Part shown: positions 1 to 5,582 of the stretch, one piece after another | How the letters are laid out: every line of letters starts with the position of its first letter | Numbering within the stretch: the stretch's first letter is position 1 | Assembly (NCBI GenBank): GCA_946405325.1 | Contig: CAMJGU010000027.1 | Coordinates: forward strand, 1 to 8,908 | Origin: an uncultured Clostridia bacterium | GTDB taxonomy: Bacteria > Bacillota_A > Clostridia > Oscillospirales > Oscillospiraceae | DNA length: 8,908 bases | Reading direction: 5' to 3' | The notes under the pieces: generated by a model | Database searches by the model: none | Seen by the model: only the letters and a program-made list of their open reading frames with translations | What the model was told of the DNA's origin: nothing | Translations under genes and position numbers: made by a program

Positions 1-220
1 CCTTGATGACCTTGATCTTCGCGGCAGCGTCGAAGCTGGCGAGAACGACGTCGAAGTCGGTCTTCTCCTCAGCAGCGGGAGCGGCAGCGCCGGCAGCGGG
101 AGCGGCCATCGCGGCAGCGGAAACGCCAAACTCTTCCTCGAGGGCGTGGACGAGCTCGGAGAGCTCCAGAACGGTCAGAGCCTTGATCTCTTCGATCATA
201 GCAGTCACTTTCTCAGACAT
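1..220 (-). CDS. rplL: 50S ribosomal protein L7/L12 (3' end beyond window)
   Basis: L7/L12 is the multicopy stalk protein of the large subunit; dimers bind the C-terminus of L10 and recruit translational GTPases. The first 73 codons are visible. They begin [20 protein letters not shown], the helical dimerisation domain, followed at residues 34-50 by the usual Ala/Pro/Gly-rich hinge and then the start of the globular C-terminal domain (TDFDVVL, KIKVIK). Family members are about 120-125 residues, so roughly 50 are missing past the left edge. The start is fixed by an AGGAGG at 230-235, nine bases upstream of the ATG. It lies 54 bases downstream of rplJ and shares its transcript. The slightly unusual [10 protein letters not shown] stretch is still within the range of the family. 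Confidence 0.97.
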   Translation of the reverse strand, partial: MSEKVTAMIEEIKALTVLELSELVHALEEEFGVSAAAMAAPAAGAAAPAAEEKTDFDVVLASFDAAAKIKVIK

Positions 221-274
221 GGTAAAGTTCCTCCTGATTAGAATTTTGTTTTTGGTTTGAGTGATGTACCGCGA

Positions 275-835
275 TCATTCCGCGGCGGGAGCCTCAGCGG
301 CAGCCTCGGCAGGGGCAGCCTCTTCGGCGGGAGCGGCAGCTTCGCCGCCCTTCTCGGCGATCTGCTTGAGCACGACAGCCAGGCCCGTGATGGGAGCCAG
401 CATGGTGCCGAGCACCTGCGCCTGCAGAACAGGCAGAGCCGGGATCGAAGCGAGGGAGTTGATGGTCGCCATGTCGATGACCTGACCATCCATGAAGCCG
501 CCCTTGATCTCGAACTTGTCGTTCAGCTTCTTCGCGAAGTCAGCGATCACGCGGGCGGGAGCCACGGGGTCACTCGCGATGGCGAGGGACGTGGTACCGT
601 TGAGCTGGTCATCCAGCGCCTCGAGACCGACGTTGTTGAACGCGCGGCGGAGCATGGTGTTCTTGATAACAGCATACTCGACCTCGTTCTCACGGCAGGC
701 CTTGCGGAGCTCGGTGTCCTCAGCCACGGTAATGCCCTTGTAGTCGACGATGACGCCGGCCGCAGCGTTCTTGAGCTTTTCGCTCAAGCTCTCCACGATC
801 GCCTGCTTCTCAGACAGGACTTTTGCGTTAGGCAT
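275..835 (-). CDS. rplJ: 50S ribosomal protein L10
   Basis: L10 anchors the L7/L12 stalk to 23S rRNA and, in complex with L7/L12, represses its own operon through the leader RNA. The protein is 186 residues from the ATG at 835: MPNAKVLSEKQAIVESLSEK, then the rRNA-binding domain with VDYKGITVAED and IKNTMLRRAF, then the C-terminal helix that binds L7/L12 (near LAPITGLAVVLKQIAEKG). It ends in an Ala/Glu/Pro-rich tail of about 26 residues, which makes it a little longer than the common 165-175. An upstream in-frame GTG at 847 would add four residues, but that GTG is part of the GGAGGTG Shine-Dalgarno (845-851). That sequence sits nine bases before the ATG at 835, so the ATG is the start. It is preceded by an L10 leader with its own promoter. 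Confidence 0.97.
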   Translation of the reverse strand: MPNAKVLSEKQAIVESLSEKLKNAAAGVIVDYKGITVAEDTELRKACRENEVEYAVIKNTMLRRAFNNVGLEALDDQLNGTTSLAIASDPVAPARVIADFAKKLNDKFEIKGGFMDGQVIDMATINSLASIPALPVLQAQVLGTMLAPITGLAVVLKQIAEKGGEAAAPAEEAAPAEAAAEAPAAE

Positions 836-844
836 TCTTGGTTT

Positions 845-892
845 CACCTCCGTTGGATTTTGTGACGCACACCCGTGCGTCGGGAAGAGGTG
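845..892 (-). promoter_or_regulatory. rplJ ribosome binding site with possible sequestering fold
   Basis: The rplJ Shine-Dalgarno GGAGGTG is at 845-851. Upstream in the transcript, CACCTC at 887-892 is its perfect six-base complement, with an extra G-U pair possible. Between the two arms lies a perfect seven-base hairpin, GACGCAC-GGGT-GTGCGTC (864-881). The element starts just after the T-tract of the L10 attenuator. The inverted repeats are seen directly; that they hide the ribosome binding site is inference. The hairpin has no T-run after it, so it is not a terminator. Confidence 0.45.
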
Positions 893-898
893 CGTTCG

Positions 899-938
899 AA
901 AAGAAAACTGTCCTCATACCCAAAGGCACGAGGACAGT
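899..938 (-). terminator. Attenuator of the L10 leader
   Basis: Intrinsic terminator inside the leader. ACTGTCCTC (930-938) pairs perfectly with GAGGACAGT (907-915). The stem continues inward through G-U and G-C pairs (GTGCC with GGGTAT) to a short UUUG loop, giving about 14 pairs. It is followed directly by TTTCTTTTCG. Its 5' arm is also the target of the upstream antiterminator segment at 957-964. It should be the off-state that forms when L10 is in excess. Confidence 0.9.
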
Positions 939-1008
939 CTAAAGCAATGTAACTTGCTGTCCTCGGCAGGACTTACGCGGCTGCCCGCACCTGCTGTCTT
1001 TGGAACGC
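899..1008 (-). promoter_or_regulatory. L10 leader (ribosomal protein L10 autoregulatory RNA)
   Basis: This 5' untranslated RNA matches the L10 leader known upstream of rplJL in Firmicutes, where L10 (with L7/L12) binds and causes premature termination. The start of the RNA carries CCAAAGACAGCAGG and then a stem GCAGG (990-994) / CCTGC (966-970). Inside it is a second stem GCGG/CCGC (985-988 with 977-980). The two stems are separated by an asymmetric bulge, one base on one side and GTAAGT on the other, as in a kink-turn-like L10 site. GAGGACAG at 957-964 can pair with CTGTCCTC at 930-937 as an antiterminator, helped by an inner GCAA/TTGC pairing. The same CTGTCCTC is also the 5' arm of the terminator, so the two structures exclude each other. 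The start near 1008 is inferred from the promoter. Confidence 0.9.
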
Positions 1009-1014
1009 TCCGTC

Positions 1015-1043
1015 ATTATATTCAGGCTTTTCCGAAAAGTCAA
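1015..1043 (-). promoter_or_regulatory. Promoter of rplJ-rplL (sigma-A type)
   Basis: TTGACT (-35, 1038-1043) and a perfect TATAAT (-10, 1015-1020) are separated by exactly 17 bases. This predicts a start near 1008, right at the beginning of the L10 leader. A 13-bp palindrome CTTTTCGGAAAAG (1027-1039) lies in the spacer and touches the -35. No convincing terminator separates rplA from this promoter, so read-through from the rpmG operon probably adds to expression. Confidence 0.88.
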
Positions 1044-1071
1044 GCCCAAACAACGTGTTTTTTGCTGTTTT

Positions 1072-1761
1072 TTACAGCTTGGCAGTCGCCATCTTGACGC
1101 CGGGGCCCATGGTGGACGCGACGACGCAGGACTTGATATACTGACCCTTGGCAGCGGCGGGCTTGGCCTTGATGATGGCGCCCATCAGCGCGTCGAAGTT
1201 CTCAGCGAGCTTCTCGGGGCCAAAGGAAACCTTGCCGATCGGGCAGTGGATGATGTTGGTCTTGTCGAGACGATACTCGACCTTACCGGCCTTGGACTCT
1301 TGGACAGCCTTGGCGACGTCGGGGGTGACGGTGCCCGCCTTCGGGGAGGGCATCAGGCCCTTCGGGCCGAGAACCTTACCGAGACGGCCAACCACGCCCA
1401 TCATATCCGGGGATGCGATGACAACGTCAAAGTCGAACCAGTTCTCCTTTTGGATCTTCTCCACGAGATCCATCTCGCCGACGTAATCCGCGCCGGCTTC
1501 CTTGGCGGCGTCCGCCTTGTCGCCCTTGGCAAAGACAAGTACGCGGGCGGTCTTGCCGGTGCCGTTGGGGAGAACGATCGCGCCGCGAACCTGCTGGTCA
1601 GCGTGACGGGAGTCGACGCCCAGACGAACGTGCAGCTCGACGGTCTCGTCGAACTTGGCGGAGGCGGTCTTGCAGATCAGGCCGAAGCCCTCTGCCGGCT
1701 CATACTGAGCGTTTCTATCGATCTGCTTCGCAGCATCCTGATACTTTTTACCTCTAAACAT
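1072..1761 (-). CDS. rplA: 50S ribosomal protein L1
   Basis: L1 forms the mobile L1 stalk that helps release deacylated tRNA from the E site, and in many bacteria represses translation of the L11-L1 mRNA. The protein is 229 residues, the usual length. It has the N-terminal half of domain I ([19 protein letters not shown]), domain II (about residues 67-160), and the family signature [17 protein letters not shown] at 120-136. The end is typical too ([20 protein letters not shown]). The ATG follows GGGGAGG at 1771-1777 with nine bases between. It starts 18 bases after rplK, so the two are cotranscribed. A short A-rich inverted repeat (GCTGT/ACAGC) overlaps the stop codon but has no T-run. Confidence 0.98.
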   Translation of the reverse strand: MFRGKKYQDAAKQIDRNAQYEPAEGFGLICKTASAKFDETVELHVRLGVDSRHADQQVRGAIVLPNGTGKTARVLVFAKGDKADAAKEAGADYVGEMDLVEKIQKENWFDFDVVIASPDMMGVVGRLGKVLGPKGLMPSPKAGTVTPDVAKAVQESKAGKVEYRLDKTNIIHCPIGKVSFGPEKLAENFDALMGAIIKAKPAAAKGQYIKSCVVASTMGPGVKMATAKL

Positions 1762-1779
1762 ATCTGCTTACCTCCCCTC

Positions 1780-2205
1780 TCAGTCTTCCACCACGACGCC
1801 CATGGAGCGCGCGGTGCCGGCGATCATGCTCATGGCAGACTCGAGGCTGCCGGCGTTGAGGTCGCGCATCTTCATCTCGGCGATCTTCTGGATGGACGCC
1901 TTGGAGATCTTGGCAACCTTCTCCTTGTTGGGCACGCCGGACGCCTTCTCGATGTTGCACTCCTTCTTGATGAGGACAGCCGCGGGAGGGGTCTTGGTGA
2001 TGAAGCTGAAGGAACGGTCGGCGTACACGGTGATGACGACGGGGATGATGAGGCCCATGTCATTCTTGGTGCGCTCGTTGAATTCCTTGGTGAACGCCGC
2101 GATGTTGATACCGTGCTGACCGAGCGCGGGGCCGACAGGGGGCGCGGGAGTTGCTTTGCCTGCAGGGATCTGCAGTTTCACGAAACCGACTACTTTCTGT
2201 GCCAT
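1780..2205 (-). CDS. rplK: 50S ribosomal protein L11
   Basis: L11 binds the GTPase-associated region of 23S rRNA and is involved in factor binding, thiostrepton sensitivity and RelA activation. All 141 residues are present, the standard length. The N-terminal domain carries the proline-rich segment ([20 protein letters not shown], residues 13-32). The C-terminal RNA-binding domain carries [20 protein letters not shown] and GTARSMGV. The ATG at 2205 follows a perfect AGGAGG (2215-2220) with a nine-base spacer. It is separated from nusG by 111 bases of structured sequence that contain the candidate L1 control site, as expected for the first gene of an L11-L1 unit. Confidence 0.98.
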   Translation of the reverse strand: MAQKVVGFVKLQIPAGKATPAPPVGPALGQHGINIAAFTKEFNERTKNDMGLIIPVVITVYADRSFSFITKTPPAAVLIKKECNIEKASGVPNKEKVAKISKASIQKIAEMKMRDLNAGSLESAMSMIAGTARSMGVVVED

Positions 2206-2255
2206 AACGTATGGCCTCCTTTTATCAATGTGGTAACGAGCGAGGCGCGGCTTTT

Positions 2256-2313
2256 CGCGTCTCTCCCACTTTGCCGGAGCATATCCGGCTCATCGCAGTT
2301 AGCGATATACGCG
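2256..2313 (-). promoter_or_regulatory. Candidate L1-binding mRNA element upstream of rplK
   Basis: In the nusG-rplK gap the transcript can form an outer five-pair stem CGCGT (2309-2313) / ACGCG (2256-2260) that encloses two hairpins. The first is ATCGC-TAACT-GCGAT (2292-2306) and the second GCCGGA-TATGC-TCCGGC (2273-2289). Just 3' of the second hairpin is AAAGTGGGAGAG; the GTGGGAG (2263-2269) matches a string found in the L1-binding region of bacterial 23S rRNA. L1 is known to repress rplK-rplA by binding the rplK leader in several bacteria. The stems and string are seen; L1 binding is inferred. A five-base complement of the rplK Shine-Dalgarno (2232-2236 with 2214-2218) lies downstream. Confidence 0.5.
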
Positions 2314-2316
2314 GGG

Positions 2317-2844
2317 TTATTTGTCTACGACTTCCACCTGATCGAGCTCGAGCTCAACCGGCGTTTCGCGCCCGAACATGGACACGACCACGCAGACCTT
2401 GTTTTTCTCGGCGTCGATCTCGTCGACCGTTCCGATGAACGTCGCGAGCGGCCCGTCGGTGATCTTGACCTGATCGCCGACATTGTAGAGCACGACGATC
2501 TCGTGCTTCTCCATGCCGAGGGCCTGAACCTCCTCCTCCGTGAGAGGAATGGGGTTGTTGGCGGAACCGACAAAGCCGGTCACACCACGGATATTGCGGA
2601 TCAAGTGCCAGGTGTCGTCCGTCATGATCATCTTCACGAGCACATAGCCCGGGAAAACCTTGCGCTCGACTTCCTTCGTCTTGCCCTCCTCCGTCACCTC
2701 GGTGACGTTCTCCATCGGGATCTGGATGTCCAGGATCTTGTCCTCCAGATGGCGGTTGGCGACGAACTTTTCGATCGCAGTCTTGACGGCGTTCTCATAA
2801 CCGGAGTAGGTATGGGCAACATACCATTTTGCGCTCTCAGCCAT
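2317..2844 (-). CDS. nusG: Transcription termination/antitermination factor NusG
   Basis: NusG binds the RNA polymerase clamp and modulates pausing, Rho action and coupling to the ribosome. The 175-residue protein has the NGN domain (about 5-112) with WYVAHTYSGYENAV, RKVFPGYVLVKM at 61-72 and the GVTGFVG turn at 87-93. A linker is followed by the C-terminal KOW domain (about 121-175: VGDQVKITDGPLATFIGTVDEI). Length and layout are normal for Firmicutes, with no inserted domain. The start at 2844 has only a modest AAAGGG ribosome binding site, but it lies 13 bases after the secE stop, so coupling to secE is likely. It belongs to the rpmG-secE-nusG-rplK-rplA transcript. Confidence 0.98.
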   Translation of the reverse strand: MAESAKWYVAHTYSGYENAVKTAIEKFVANRHLEDKILDIQIPMENVTEVTEEGKTKEVERKVFPGYVLVKMIMTDDTWHLIRNIRGVTGFVGSANNPIPLTEEEVQALGMEKHEIVVLYNVGDQVKITDGPLATFIGTVDEIDAEKNKVCVVVSMFGRETPVELELDQVEVVDK

Positions 2845-2857
2845 GATCTGCCCTTTC

Positions 2858-3070
2858 TCAGCCCGCGAGGCCGATCAGCAGACGCACTGCCGAAACGGCG
2901 GCATAGTCGAAGACCCAGATGCACACGCCGACCACGAGGGAGAACATCAGCACGGTGCCGGTGTCCTTCAACGTCTTCTTGGGCGCGGGCCAAACGACCT
3001 TTTTGAGTTCGCTTTTCATTTCACGGAACCACTTGCCGCGGTCCTTCTTTTCCTTCTTTTCTTCTGCCAT
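2858..3070 (-). CDS. secE: Preprotein translocase subunit SecE
   Basis: SecE clamps the SecY channel in the inner membrane. The 70-residue, single-span form seen here is typical of Gram-positive bacteria. The highly charged cytoplasmic N-terminus (MAEEKKEKKDRGKWFREMKS) is followed by the amphipathic family motif ELKKVVWPAPKKT (21-33). One transmembrane helix spans roughly 38-67 (VLMFSLVVGVCIWVF and on). The ATG follows an AAAGG at about 3081-3085, a weak site. It lies 18 bases downstream of rpmG and 13 upstream of nusG, the usual order in Firmicutes. Confidence 0.96.
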   Translation of the reverse strand: MAEEKKEKKDRGKWFREMKSELKKVVWPAPKKTLKDTGTVLMFSLVVGVCIWVFDYAAVSAVRLLIGLAG

Positions 3071-3088
3071 GACTCTACAACCTTTCGC

Positions 3089-3238
3089 TTACTTCGTTTC
3101 GCTGTGGACGGTATGCTTTCTGCAGAAGGGACAATACTTGTTCAGTTCCAGCTTGTCCGGGGTGTTCTTCTTGTTCTTGATCGTGTTGTAGTTTCTCTGC
3201 TTGCACTCGTTGCATCTCAGAGTGATCTTCACGCGCAT
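3089..3238 (-). CDS. rpmG: 50S ribosomal protein L33
   Basis: L33 is a small large-subunit protein near the E site. The translation is 49 residues: [20 protein letters not shown], then [20 protein letters not shown], then KHTVHSETK. Four cysteines (C9, C12, C36, C39) in two CxxC pairs make it the zinc-binding (C+) form; genomes with several rpmG copies often also carry a zinc-free form. The ATG at 3236-3238 follows AAGGAGGTG (3244-3252), a strong Shine-Dalgarno at good spacing. It is the first gene of the secE-nusG-rplKA operon, with a leader of about 110 bases. A longer reading frame on the same strand (to 3302) is a shadow in another frame. Confidence 0.97.
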   Translation of the reverse strand: MRVKITLRCNECKQRNYNTIKNKKNTPDKLELNKYCPFCRKHTVHSETK

Positions 3239-3348
3239 AACGGCACCTCCTTAATTTGACTGCCTCCCTGCGTAGATTGAAGAGGTTGCCTCCCGTGCGC
3301 AAGAAAAGCGAAAATTGCGCACAAAAAGAAAGCCCTCTTTCACAGGTA
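3239..3348 (-). other. Structured 5' untranslated leader of the rpmG operon
   Basis: About 110 bases lie between the predicted start (near 3348) and the rpmG ATG. The leader holds a perfect eight-base inverted repeat, GTGCGCAA (3315-3322) and TTGCGCAC (3295-3302), with a 12-base loop. It is not followed by a T-run, so it is not a terminator. ACCTCTT at 3280-3286 can pair over seven bases (one G-U) with the rpmG Shine-Dalgarno region at 3245-3251. I do not recognise a known riboregulator family here. Confidence 0.45.
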
Positions 3349-3354
3349 AGAGAG

Positions 3355-3384
3355 ACTATACCACAAGTCTCCCCAAAAGGTCAA
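3355..3384 (-). promoter_or_regulatory. Promoter of rpmG-secE-nusG-rplK-rplA
   Basis: TTGACC (-35, 3379-3384) and TATAGT (-10, 3355-3360) are 18 bases apart. A-rich tracts lie just upstream (about 3385-3405), resembling an UP element. The promoter lies between the rnc terminator and rpmG, the expected place for the operon start. The -35 sits in an inverted repeat AAAAGG-CTTGA-CCTTTT (3375-3391). Confidence 0.8.
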
Positions 3385-3408
3385 GCCTTTTTTCAGGTTT
3401 TTTGAAAG

Positions 3409-3434
3409 AAAAAAGCGGCTCGTCACGAGCCGCT
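3409..3434 (-). terminator. Intrinsic terminator after rnc
   Basis: AGCGGCTCG (3426-3434) pairs perfectly with CGAGCCGCT (3414-3422). The loop is just TGA (3423-3425), which is the rnc stop codon. A TTTTTTC run follows on the transcript. The upstream arm is made of the last rnc codons (Ser-Gly-Ser region). This ends the topA-side transcription unit before the rpmG promoter. Confidence 0.93.
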
Positions 3435-4121
3435 CTCCATCTTCGCTTCCAGCTGTTCCAACGCCGCACGCGCCGCGTTCTGCTCCGCTTCCTTTTTGCT
3501 GTGTCCGGTGCCTGTGCCCGCGACCTCGTCGCCCAGCATGACCGCGATCGTAAAGGTCTTGGCATGATCCGGGCCGGTCTCGTCCGTCAGGCGGTAGCGC
3601 AGCACGTTGTTCGGCGTCCGCTGCACCAGCTCCTGCAGCGCGGTCTTATAGTCGCGGCGCTGGCGGACAAAGGTTGCCTCCGCCGCGCCGTCGAGCAGCA
3701 TACGGTGGATCAGCGCCGACACCGGCTCGATGCCGCCGTCGAGGTACATCGCCGCCATGACCGCCTCCGTGGCGTCCGCCAGGATCGACGGACGCTCCCG
3801 TCCGCCGCCGGCCTCCTCGCCGTGACCGAGGCACAAAAAGCGCCCCAAGTCCAGCCGCTGCGCCACCTCGTACAGGCTCTCCTCGCACACCAGGCGCGCG
3901 CGGATGCGGGTCAGATCGCCCTCCGGCGCGTCGGGATGCTTCTCAAAGAGGTACTCCGCGGTCACGAAGCCCAGCACGCTGTCTCCCAAAAACTCCAGCC
4001 GCTCGTTGCTGACTGCCTCCTCCCCGCGATGCTCGTTCGCGTAAGAGCTGTGGCGCAGCGCCTCGCGCAGCAGGTCGGTATTCTTAAACCGGTAGCCCAG
4101 CGCTTCCTCCAATGCCTGCAT
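3423..4121 (-). CDS. rnc: Ribonuclease III
   Basis: RNase III cuts double-stranded RNA, mainly to process rRNA precursors and to turn over structured mRNA. The 232-residue protein has both expected domains. The catalytic domain (about 1-150) carries the signature NERLEFLGDSVL with acidic residues E40, E43 and D47, and the second metal-site pair D116 and E119 in ADATEAVMAAMYLDGG. The dsRNA-binding domain covers about 157-226 (DYKTALQELVQ, then GTGHSKKEAEQNAARAALEQL). The set of acidic residues matches the active enzyme (E. coli E38, E41, D45, D114, E117). The ATG at 4121 has an AAGGAGAGGG site just upstream. It follows acpP as in many Firmicutes, but is followed by a terminator, not by smc-ftsY. 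Confidence 0.97.
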   Translation of the reverse strand: MQALEEALGYRFKNTDLLREALRHSSYANEHRGEEAVSNERLEFLGDSVLGFVTAEYLFEKHPDAPEGDLTRIRARLVCEESLYEVAQRLDLGRFLCLGHGEEAGGGRERPSILADATEAVMAAMYLDGGIEPVSALIHRMLLDGAAEATFVRQRRDYKTALQELVQRTPNNVLRYRLTDETGPDHAKTFTIAVMLGDEVAGTGTGHSKKEAEQNAARAALEQLEAKMESGS

Positions 4122-4142
4122 GGTTCCCTCTCCTTTTCTTCC

Positions 4143-4179
4143 AAAACAAACGATGCCCCGCGCAGGCAGGGCATCGTTT
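4143..4179 (-). terminator. Terminator-like hairpin between acpP and rnc
   Basis: AAACGATGCCC (4169-4179) and GGGCATCGTTT (4148-4158) form a perfect 11-base stem with a 10-base loop. On the transcript it is followed by GTTTTGG, a short and interrupted T-run. It begins five bases after the acpP stop codon and ends about ten bases before the rnc ribosome binding site. It could terminate most acpP transcripts, with rnc made by read-through. No separate rnc promoter was found. Confidence 0.75.
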
Positions 4180-4183
4180 CCTA

Positions 4184-4429
4184 TCAGTTCAACTTACCGC
4201 TCAAGAACTTCACACAGTCGCCCACCGTCTTGAGCTGTGCCAGATCATCCTCTTCGATCTCATCGAGCTCGAACTCCTCTTCCATGGCCATCACCAGCTC
4301 CACCAGATCGACGGAGTCGGCGCCGAGGTCATCCGTAAACGAGCTCCCCATCGTGATCTCGTCCTGATCGATCGCAAATTGCTCCGCGATCAATTCCTGC
4401 AGCTTGCTGAAAATTTCTTCCGGGGTCAT
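4184..4429 (-). CDS. acpP: Acyl carrier protein
   Basis: AcpP carries growing acyl chains on a 4'-phosphopantetheine arm in type II fatty acid synthesis and can donate acyl groups to PlsX. The 81-residue acidic protein has the attachment motif [18 protein letters not shown] with the modified serine at residue 39. Helix II follows, and [10 protein letters not shown] forms helix IV near the C-terminus. The segment after helix II reads [11 protein letters not shown] instead of the commoner IPDED pattern, a mild variation. The start follows AGGAGG (4438-4443) at eight bases. It has its own promoter, and a terminator-like hairpin follows directly. Its place after plsX fits the substrate link. Confidence 0.97.
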   Translation of the reverse strand: MTPEEIFSKLQELIAEQFAIDQDEITMGSSFTDDLGADSVDLVELVMAMEEEFELDEIEEDDLAQLKTVGDCVKFLSGKLN

Positions 4430-4483
4430 AGTTCTCTCCTCCTGAGAAACGTAGCGCTCATTGCGCTGATTTCGCTTACAGGA

Positions 4484-4512
4484 ATCCTACAACAAAGGCT
4501 ATTCGCTGTCAA
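4484..4512 (-). promoter_or_regulatory. Promoter of acpP
   Basis: A perfect TTGACA (-35, 4507-4512) is 17 bases from TAGGAT (-10, 4484-4489), in the 115-base gap after plsX. It would give acpP a transcript leader of about 45-50 bases, which contains a small stem AGCGC-AATGA-GCGCT (4453-4467). I see no clear FapR operator. Confidence 0.7.
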
Positions 4513-4544
4513 GAGGCTTTTCCGCAAAAATTGTCGCGGGGCGG

Positions 4545-5582
4545 TCACTCGGCTTTCTCGTTCCGATCCAGCCGCATTTTGTCGATGTCCCGGGCGATAT
4601 CGTCCGCAATGCCGCTGCGCGCGACCTCGACGGCCTGGCGCACCGCGTTGCAGAACGCGACCTCGTTGGACGAGCCGTGCGCCTTGATGACCGGCCTGGA
4701 GATGCCGAGCAGCGCCGTGCCGCCGACCTCGTTGGGATCGAGCGTCTTTTTGAACTCCTTCAATCCGCCCTTTAGGAGCAGCGCCGCGACCTTGGTGCCG
4801 ACACTCTTGAGCAGCATCCCCTTGAGCATGCCGCTCATCAGCTTGCCCGCGCCCTCGATACTCTTGAGCATCACGTTGCCGGAGAAGCCGTCCGCCACGA
4901 TGACGTCGCACTGGCCCAGCATCGCCTCCTTGGCCTCCACGTTGCCCGTGAAGACCAACTCGCCGCGCTCGCCCGCTTCCTTGAGCTTCTGATACGTCTC
5001 CTTGCGGAGCGTGTCGCCCTTTTCCTCCTCCACGCCGATGTTCAGCAGGCCCACGCGAGGCTTGTCCACACCCAGCACCTTGGAGGCATAGTAGCTGCCG
5101 AGGTACGCGAATTGCAGCAGGTACTCCACCGTGCACTCCGCGTTGGCGCCGCAATCCAGCAGTACCGCGCGTCCGTTGGCGGTGGGGATCGTGGGCGCGA
5201 GCGCCGCGCGGCGCAAGCCGCGGATGCGCTTGACCACCAGCGTCGCGCCCGCGAGCAGCGCGCCGGTGCTGCCGGCGGAAACAAAGCCGTCGGCTTCGCC
5301 GTTCTTCACGAGATTGAGACCCACCGTCAGGGACGAATCAGGCTTTTTCTTGAACGCCGTGGCGGGATCGTCCGCGATCTCCACCACCTCGGTGGCGTTC
5401 TGGATCGTGATACCCGCGGGCAGGGTCGGCCAGCCGATCTCCCGCAGCACGCTCTGGATCGCACTCTCCTGTCCGACGAGAACGATCTCCACGTCGGGAT
5501 ATTTCTCCCGCGCCAGCAGCGCGCCCTTGACCGGTGCCTGCGGCGCGAAATCGCCGCCCATAGCGTCGATGGCAATTTTCAT
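4545..5582 (-). CDS. plsX: Phosphate acyltransferase PlsX
   Basis: PlsX converts acyl-ACP and phosphate to acyl-phosphate, which PlsY uses to acylate glycerol-3-phosphate, the first step of phospholipid synthesis in most Firmicutes. It is a soluble protein that associates with the membrane. The 345-residue sequence opens with the family motif [11 protein letters not shown]. It continues with [20 protein letters not shown] (100-119), [10 protein letters not shown] (141-150), [16 protein letters not shown] (229-244) and [20 protein letters not shown] (291-310), all in the expected order. The start codon overlaps the trmFO stop as ATGA, and an AAGGAG site lies inside the end of trmFO. Compared with the B. 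subtilis fapR-plsX-fabD-fabG-acpA order, fabD and fabG are absent between plsX and acpP. Confidence 0.97.
   Translation of the reverse strand: MKIAIDAMGGDFAPQAPVKGALLAREKYPDVEIVLVGQESAIQSVLREIGWPTLPAGITIQNATEVVEIADDPATAFKKKPDSSLTVGLNLVKNGEADGFVSAGSTGALLAGATLVVKRIRGLRRAALAPTIPTANGRAVLLDCGANAECTVEYLLQFAYLGSYYASKVLGVDKPRVGLLNIGVEEEKGDTLRKETYQKLKEAGERGELVFTGNVEAKEAMLGQCDVIVADGFSGNVMLKSIEGAGKLMSGMLKGMLLKSVGTKVAALLLKGGLKEFKKTLDPNEVGGTALLGISRPVIKAHGSSNEVAFCNAVRQAVEVARSGIADDIARDIDKMRLDRNEKAE

Noticed and set aside
836..847. GTG at 845-847 as the rplJ start
   Set aside because: It lies inside the GGAGGTG Shine-Dalgarno, and the ATG at 835 has ideal nine-base spacing and gives the normal L10 N-terminus.
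1064..1078. GCTGT/ACAGC inverted repeat at the rplA stop codon as an operon terminator
   Set aside because: The stem has only five pairs and is followed by an A-rich, not a T-rich, stretch on the transcript.
1000..3006. A 668-codon open frame on the plus strand, antisense to rplA, rplK and nusG
   Set aside because: It lies opposite well-conserved genes, its translation is His/Asp/Leu/Arg-rich with no recognisable domain, and such frames are common opposite GC-rich genes.
3071..3088. tRNA-Trp between rpmG and secE, seen in some Firmicutes
   Set aside because: The gap is only 18 bases.
3323..3341. Weak terminator-like GAAAG-AGGG-CTTTC plus TTTTT at the start of the rpmG leader
   Set aside because: It begins about eight bases after the predicted transcription start and has only a five-base A/T-rich stem, so efficient intrinsic termination is unlikely.
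4515..4547. CCGC/GCGG pairing after plsX as a terminator
   Set aside because: It has a four-base stem with a long loop and no T-run after the second arm; the region is better explained by the acpP promoter.
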